A DNA stretch of 64,000 nt from Cellulosimicrobium sp. Marseille-Q4280 (GTDB lineage Bacteria; Actinomycetota; Actinomycetes; Actinomycetales; Cellulomonadaceae): the NCBI RefSeq assembly GCF_943181405.1, contig NZ_CALPBY010000001.1, positions 992,001-1,056,000 on the forward strand. The letters run 5' to 3'. The position numbers and the translations under genes were made by a program. Positions 59,702 through 64,000 of this stretch are shown here, one piece after another (position 1 is the stretch's first letter; each line of letters begins with the position of its first letter). The notes beneath the pieces are model-generated. The model ran no database searches and was not told the DNA's origin. It saw nothing but the letters and a program-made list of their open reading frames with translations.

Positions 59702-62170
59702 TCAACCGAGCGTGACGACGACGCGAACCTCGCTGCCCACCGGCTGCACGGGGATCGGGAGCGCCGGGTCGTGGTCGACGCCGTCGACGGTCACGGCCCG
59801 CACGCCCTTGGAGACGTGGTCGGGGTTGCGCACCTCGATCTCGTAGACGGCACCGCGCCACTCGCGCCGCACCTCGAACCCGTCCCAGTCGCGCGGGACC
59901 GACGGGTCGACGACGAGGCCGTCGAGCGCGAGCCGCACGCCGAGCACATACTTGGTCACGGCGGTGTACATCCAGCCGGCCGTGCCGGTCAGCCAGGGGT
60001 TCTGCGCCGTGCCGAACCACTCGTGGTCGCGGCCGTAGAGGAACTGCACGTAGGCGTACGGCTCGGCCCCGCGGACCTCGATGTTGTCGTTCTGGTGGTA
60101 CGGCAGGATCGCGTCGTAGAGCTGCACGGCCTCGTCGCCGCGGCCCAGCAGCGCCTCGGCGATGATCGGCCACGCGTTGGGGTGGGAGAAGATCGCGGCG
60201 TTCTCCTTGATGCCCGGGTACACGCGCGTGACGAACCCGACGGTGTCGTCGACCTGCGTGAACGCCGGCCAGTTGAGGTGGCTGCCGTACTCGGAGCCGA
60301 GCAGCTCGCGCACGGCGTCCATCGACGTCTCGCCGCGCTCCTGCGTCGTGATGCCGGCGATGACGGGCCACGCCTGGTGCTCGAGGAAGATCTTGCCCTC
60401 GGCGTTCTCGGCCGAGCCGATCTTCACGCCGTCGCGCGTGTAGCCGCGGATCCACCAGCGGCCGTCCCAGAGCTGGGCGTCGGCGACCTTCGCGATCCGC
60501 TCGCGCTCGGCGGTGAACCGCACGACGTCGGCCTCCGCGCGCTCGTCGCCGGCCGCGGCCAGCGGCTCCGCGATCTCGAGGAACGCGCCGATCGCCCACG
60601 CGTGCAGGAACGTCACGAGCGACGTCTCGCCCCCGCCGAGGTTGAGGCAGTCGTTCCAGTCCGCGCGCAGGCCGAGCGCGACGCCGTTCTGACCCACCTG
60701 CTCGGCGGAGAACTCGAGCGCCTTGACCAGGTGGTCGTAGACGGTCGCGGGCGTGCCCTCGGCGAACGGGATCTCGAGGTCGAGGAACCCGCGGTCCCCC
60801 GTCTCCTTGACGAACTCCACGACGGACGGGACCAGCCACAGGTGGTCGTCGGAGCACGTGTCCTCCAGTCCGTGGATCAGGTCCTTCGGGTCCACGGTCG
60901 GCACGATCGTCGGCGACGGGACGTCGGGGAGCTTCTCCGCGTCGGGGTCGAACGCCCTCGGGTCGAACAGGTGCAGCCCGTACCCCGCCTCGGTCTGGGC
61001 GCGCAGGAGCTCGACGATCCGCTGCCTCGTCTTCGTCGGGTTCGAGTGGATGACGCTCAGGACGTCCTGGGCCGTGTCGCGGTAGCCGAGCCCCGCACGC
61101 CCCCCGACCTCGACGAACGACGCGAACCGAGACCACTGCACGCACGTCTCGGCCTGGAGCAGCGTCCACGTGTTGATCATCGTGTTCATGCCCTCGTGGG
61201 GCGTCCGGATGCGGAGCGCGTCCTGCTTGGCCCTCCAGTACGCGGCGAGGCGTGCGCGCTCGGCGTCGACGGCCGGGACGTCGGCGTGCAGGTCCGCGTA
61301 CTTCGCCTGCATCGCCCGGCCCGCCGCGTCGCGCGAGCCGTAGCCCAGCAGGTAGACGAGGCGCTTGGTCTCTCCGGGCTGCAGCACGATCTCGTGCTGG
61401 AGCGCCCCGCAGTGGTTCTGCGTCGTCGCGCTCGTGTCGGAGCCGTGGCCGCGCTCGATCGCGATCGGGTTCGACTCGGTGCGGTACGGGCCGATGAAGC
61501 TGTCGCGCAGCGAGTCGTACGACGACGGCGTCTCGCTCGACGCGAAATAGTGGAACGTCCACGGCTCGTAGTAGAAGTCGTACTCGACGATCCCGTCCTC
61601 GTACGAGGACCCGGACGCGTACAGCGACATCTGCAGGTTCTGGTTGTCGATGGTGATCGTGTGGAAGCTGAACTCCACGTAGCCGGAGACCGTGAGGCGC
61701 CGCTCCCGGTCCGTCGTGTTCGTCAGGCGCACGTCCCACACCTCGACGTCGTCGTCGACCGGGATGAAGACGGTCTGCTCGGCGTCGACGCCCTTGTACT
61801 CGGCCCGGAAGGTCGAGTAGCCGAGCCCGTGCCGCGTGGTCCACCGGCCGGCCCCGCCCGCGGCGTCGACCTCCTCGTCCGGCCCGACGAACGGCTTGCC
61901 CACCGGCTGCCACGACACCGACCAGTAGTCGCCGTCGTCGGCGTCGCGCACGTACACGTAGTGGCCGGGGCGGTCGAGCGGCACACCGTTGGGACGGAAA
62001 CGCGTGATGCGGCCCTGCTGCGAGCTCTTGTAGTACGAGTACCCGCCCCCGGTGTGGGACAGGACCGTGCACAGGTCCTTCGTGCCGAGGTAGTTCGTCC
62101 ACGAGACGGGGACGTCGGGGCGCTCGACGACGTACTCGTCGCGCGCGGTGTCGAAGCGGCCGTAGCGCAT
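59702..62170 (-). CDS. GH94 disaccharide phosphorylase, chitobiose phosphorylase-like
   Basis: An 822-residue GH94 enzyme: N-terminal beta-sandwich domain (about 1-275), helical linker, (alpha/alpha)6 barrel (about 320-740) and C-terminal jelly roll. The general-acid motif is GLRADWNDCLNLGGGE (about 500-515). Blocks such as SWTNYLGT, RPGHYVYVRDADDGDYWSVS, TMINTWTLLQAETCVQWSRF and AGYGLHLFDP resemble, from memory, Vibrio N,N'-diacetylchitobiose phosphorylase more than Cellulomonas cellobiose phosphorylase. It would yield GlcNAc-1-P + GlcNAc. No signal peptide. It is next to a phosphomutase/nucleotidyltransferase gene, as expected for that product; cellobiose is the alternative substrate. Confidence 0.88.
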   Translation of the reverse strand: MRYGRFDTARDEYVVERPDVPVSWTNYLGTKDLCTVLSHTGGGYSYYKSSQQGRITRFRPNGVPLDRPGHYVYVRDADDGDYWSVSWQPVGKPFVGPDEEVDAAGGAGRWTTRHGLGYSTFRAEYKGVDAEQTVFIPVDDDVEVWDVRLTNTTDRERRLTVSGYVEFSFHTITIDNQNLQMSLYASGSSYEDGIVEYDFYYEPWTFHYFASSETPSSYDSLRDSFIGPYRTESNPIAIERGHGSDTSATTQNHCGALQHEIVLQPGETKRLVYLLGYGSRDAAGRAMQAKYADLHADVPAVDAERARLAAYWRAKQDALRIRTPHEGMNTMINTWTLLQAETCVQWSRFASFVEVGGRAGLGYRDTAQDVLSVIHSNPTKTRQRIVELLRAQTEAGYGLHLFDPRAFDPDAEKLPDVPSPTIVPTVDPKDLIHGLEDTCSDDHLWLVPSVVEFVKETGDRGFLDLEIPFAEGTPATVYDHLVKALEFSAEQVGQNGVALGLRADWNDCLNLGGGETSLVTFLHAWAIGAFLEIAEPLAAAGDERAEADVVRFTAERERIAKVADAQLWDGRWWIRGYTRDGVKIGSAENAEGKIFLEHQAWPVIAGITTQERGETSMDAVRELLGSEYGSHLNWPAFTQVDDTVGFVTRVYPGIKENAAIFSHPNAWPIIAEALLGRGDEAVQLYDAILPYHQNDNIEVRGAEPYAYVQFLYGRDHEWFGTAQNPWLTGTAGWMYTAVTKYVLGVRLALDGLVVDPSVPRDWDGFEVRREWRGAVYEIEVRNPDHVSKGVRAVTVDGVDHDPALPIPVQPVGSEVRVVVTLG

Positions 62171-62271
62171 CGTTGCTGGGGTTCCTCTCCGGGGGGCTGC
62201 TCGGGTGGTCGTACGTGCCCGACGGCGCGTGGTCGCCGGGGTGGGTGCGTCCGGCTCGTGCCGGGTGCGGC

Positions 62272-64000
62272 TCAGACGCCGGCGGTGACGAAGCCGCGGA
62301 GCCAGTCGAGCAGCTCGCCGGCCTTCTCAGGGCTGTCCGCCTCGACGAACATGCGCAGCACGGGCTCGGTGCCGGAGAAGCGCAGGAGCGCCCAGTTGTC
62401 GTCCTCGAGGAGGATCTTCGTGCCGTCCAGGTGGGAGACGGACACGACCGGGTAGGGACCGACGTGCGTGAGCGGCTCGGCGGCGAGCCGACGCGGGACC
62501 TCGACGCGCATCTCCGGCGTCGCAGGCACCCCCGCCTCGAGCGTGTACAGGCGGCCGGTGATCTCGTAGACCGTCGCGCGCAGCTCGGAGATCCGCTTGC
62601 CGGTGCGGGCCAGCATCTCCGCGACGAGCGCGCACGCGAAGATCCCGTCCTTGCCGAGGATCCAGCCCCGGATCGTCAGGCCGCCCGACGACTCTCCGCC
62701 GAGCACCGCGCCGATCTCCTCCATCCCCGCCGTGACGTGCTTGAACCCGACCTTGACCTCGCGCGACTCCTCGCCGAAGTGCGCCGCGAGGCGGTCGAGC
62801 AGGTGCGTCGTCGCGAGGTTGCGCACCACGCCGCCCGTCTCGCCGCGCACCTCGTGCAGGTACCAGTACAGGAGGAGCAGGAGGTCGTTGGTCGAGATGT
62901 ACTCGCCGGTCTCGTCGACGATGCCGATGCGGTCGGAGTCGCCGTCGGTCGCCATGCCGAGGTCGTAGCGCCCGCCGCCCTGCCGGATCATCGACACGAG
63001 CGTGCTGAGGCGCTGCAGGTCGGGCGCCGGCGCGACGCCGCCGAACAGCGGGTTGTGCGCCGCGTGGATGAACTCCGAGCGCACGCGCATGTCGGACAGG
63101 ATCGTGCCGAGCGTGAGCTGGCTCGTCCCGTACATCGGGTCGACCACCACCTGCAGGTCCGAGCCGCGCACCGCGTCGACGTCGATGATCCGCTCGATCG
63201 CGTCGACGTACGGGTCGGTGAGCGCCCGGTCCACGACGACGCCCGTGCGGCGCGCGACGTCGATGTCGAGCGTGATGACGTCGTCCACGGAGAGCGCGTT
63301 GGCCTCGTCCTGGTACCGGTCCGTCTCGTCGTCCAGCGGCAGCGACCCGTCCTGGCGGAACACCTTCATGCCGTTCCACTCGGGCGGGTTGTGGCTCGAC
63401 GTGACGATGATCCCGTACGCCGCGCCGAGATACGGGGCGGCGAACGTCACGAGAGGCGTGGGGACGTCGTCGGGCAGGAGCGTGACCGCGATGTTGTTGC
63501 CCGCGAAGACCTCCGCGGCGGCGATCGCTGACTCGCGCGACAGGAAGCGGCGGTCCCCGCCGATGACGACGCCCTTGCCGTCGAGCCCCTGGCGCACGGT
63601 CTCGTTCGCGATGGCCTGGCACAGCCGGCGGACGTTCGCGAGCGTGTAGCCCTCGCCGATCACCGCACGCCAGCCCCCGGTGCCGAACACGATCTTCGTG
63701 TCCGTGTTCTTCGTCGGGACGAACAGTCGCTTGAGGACGACGTCCGCGGCCTCCTGCAGCTCGTCGGGCGTGTTGATGCCGCGCACCTCGTCGGTGTCGT
63801 AGATCCGGTACGAGGAGATCCGCCGACCGGCCCCGATGACGCGGCGCGCGAGCTCGGTGAGCCGGTGCTCGCCGCCCGCCGCCATGGCCTCGAGCTCGCG
63901 GAAGAGCAGAGCCGGCGAGGCGACGTAGGCGCCCACGTTGACCTCGGGTCGCTCCCCCACCGGTGCGCCCGCGCGGTCCTCCGGCTCGAGGATCGCGCTG
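62272..64000 (-). CDS. Sugar-1-phosphate nucleotidyltransferase/phosphohexomutase fusion (5' end missing)
   Basis: The frame is open to the window edge, so the gene begins beyond it. The visible N-terminal part (63999 to about 63700) reads SAILEPEDRAG, then GERPEVNVGAYVASPALLFR and YRIYDTDEVRGINTPDELQE: the end of a nucleotidyltransferase (UTP/hexose-1-P) domain. A full alpha-D-phosphohexomutase follows: VFGTGGWRAVIG, active serine in IIVTSSHNPPEWNGMK, metal loop ATDGDSDRIG, sugar loop GGESSGGL and phosphate loop RFSGTEPVLRMF. With the GH94 gene 101 bases downstream, it could turn GlcNAc-1-P into GlcNAc-6-P and UDP-GlcNAc. GTG 63960 is not the real start, as the family pattern continues upstream of it. 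Confidence 0.85.
   Translation of the reverse strand, partial: SAILEPEDRAGAPVGERPEVNVGAYVASPALLFRELEAMAAGGEHRLTELARRVIGAGRRISSYRIYDTDEVRGINTPDELQEAADVVLKRLFVPTKNTDTKIVFGTGGWRAVIGEGYTLANVRRLCQAIANETVRQGLDGKGVVIGGDRRFLSRESAIAAAEVFAGNNIAVTLLPDDVPTPLVTFAAPYLGAAYGIIVTSSHNPPEWNGMKVFRQDGSLPLDDETDRYQDEANALSVDDVITLDIDVARRTGVVVDRALTDPYVDAIERIIDVDAVRGSDLQVVVDPMYGTSQLTLGTILSDMRVRSEFIHAAHNPLFGGVAPAPDLQRLSTLVSMIRQGGGRYDLGMATDGDSDRIGIVDETGEYISTNDLLLLLYWYLHEVRGETGGVVRNLATTHLLDRLAAHFGEESREVKVGFKHVTAGMEEIGAVLGGESSGGLTIRGWILGKDGIFACALVAEMLARTGKRISELRATVYEITGRLYTLEAGVPATPEMRVEVPRRLAAEPLTHVGPYPVVSVSHLDGTKILLEDDNWALLRFSGTEPVLRMFVEADSPEKAGELLDWLRGFVTAGV

Noticed and set aside
59702-62170. Calling the GH94 enzyme cellobiose phosphorylase because the organism looks cellulolytic
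   Set aside because: Remembered sequence blocks and the adjacent mutase fit chitobiose phosphorylase better; the substrate is left open.
63397-63960. Reading the mutase gene as starting at GTG 63960
   Set aside because: The frame continues upstream to the window edge with nucleotidyltransferase-like sequence, so this is an internal codon.

Overview
The window is about 64 kb of very GC-rich chromosome from an actinobacterium. Gene content and order (tRNA-Gln-glmU-prs, rplY-pth, metG-tatD-rpfB-rsmA-ispE, rsmI divergent from the protein mannosyltransferase gene, rimJ-like GNAT next to sepX/glpR), Rpf/G5 cell-wall proteins, GTG starts and probable leaderless transcripts all point to Actinomycetia. 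The acetyl-xylan-esterase-like protein, GH20 hexosaminidase, GH94 disaccharide phosphorylase and LamG protein suggest a polysaccharide degrader of the Cellulomonas/Cellulosimicrobium/Isoptericola type. This placement is an inference from content, not a database match.

Layout. 1-7948: an exopolysaccharide cluster. An O-antigen-polymerase-like gene (3' end only) and three glycosyltransferases run rightward with 4-base overlaps; two glycosyltransferases and a Wzz/tyrosine-kinase-like protein run leftward, also with 4-base overlaps. The two operons collide tail to tail with a 47-bp overlap. 8061-18894: pth, rplY, a secreted LamG protein, a GPP34 protein, three small or unknown genes, prs, glmU and tRNA-Gln, all leftward; five accessory genes sit between prs and rplY. 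19023-28339: regulators and exporters: TetR + ABC-2 pair, MarR + MFS, a DrrAB-type pair + TetR, and a MarR divergent from an F420-reductase-like gene. 28394-34878: ABC-F ATPase, esterase, ispE, rsmA, rpfB. 35247-44817: a WYL regulator/VOC pair, two further DUF348-G5 wall proteins with a lysozyme-like instead of an Rpf catalytic domain, tatD, metG, a sorbosone-dehydrogenase-like lipoprotein and a small membrane protein. 44858-51185: AlaC-type aminotransferase, VOC protein, MarR-like regulator, nicotinamidase, Septum_form lipoprotein, rsmI, protein mannosyltransferase. 51186-56194: two paralogous lipoproteins flanking a cytoplasmic GH20 enzyme. 56350-64000: a DUF4190 protein, a decayed vapC-like remnant beside tRNA-Ala, sepX/glpR, GNAT, a GH94 phosphorylase, and a sugar-1-phosphate nucleotidyltransferase/phosphomutase fusion cut by the window end.

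How the genes work together. The exopolysaccharide cluster, glmU (UDP-GlcNAc), prs (PRPP), three wall hydrolases and the mannosyltransferase serve the cell envelope. GH20, GH94 and the fused mutase/nucleotidyltransferase look like an intracellular route that turns imported chito-oligosaccharides into GlcNAc, GlcNAc-1-P and then GlcNAc-6-P or UDP-GlcNAc. The strongest candidates for something new are: the degenerate kinase in the exopolysaccharide operon, the nucleotidyltransferase-mutase fusion, the paralogous lipoprotein pair around GH20, and a small intergenic repeat family built on a GAGGTAGTACCGC-like core that forms hairpins at two sites 17 kb apart. No insertion sequence, prophage, CRISPR array or replication origin was seen.
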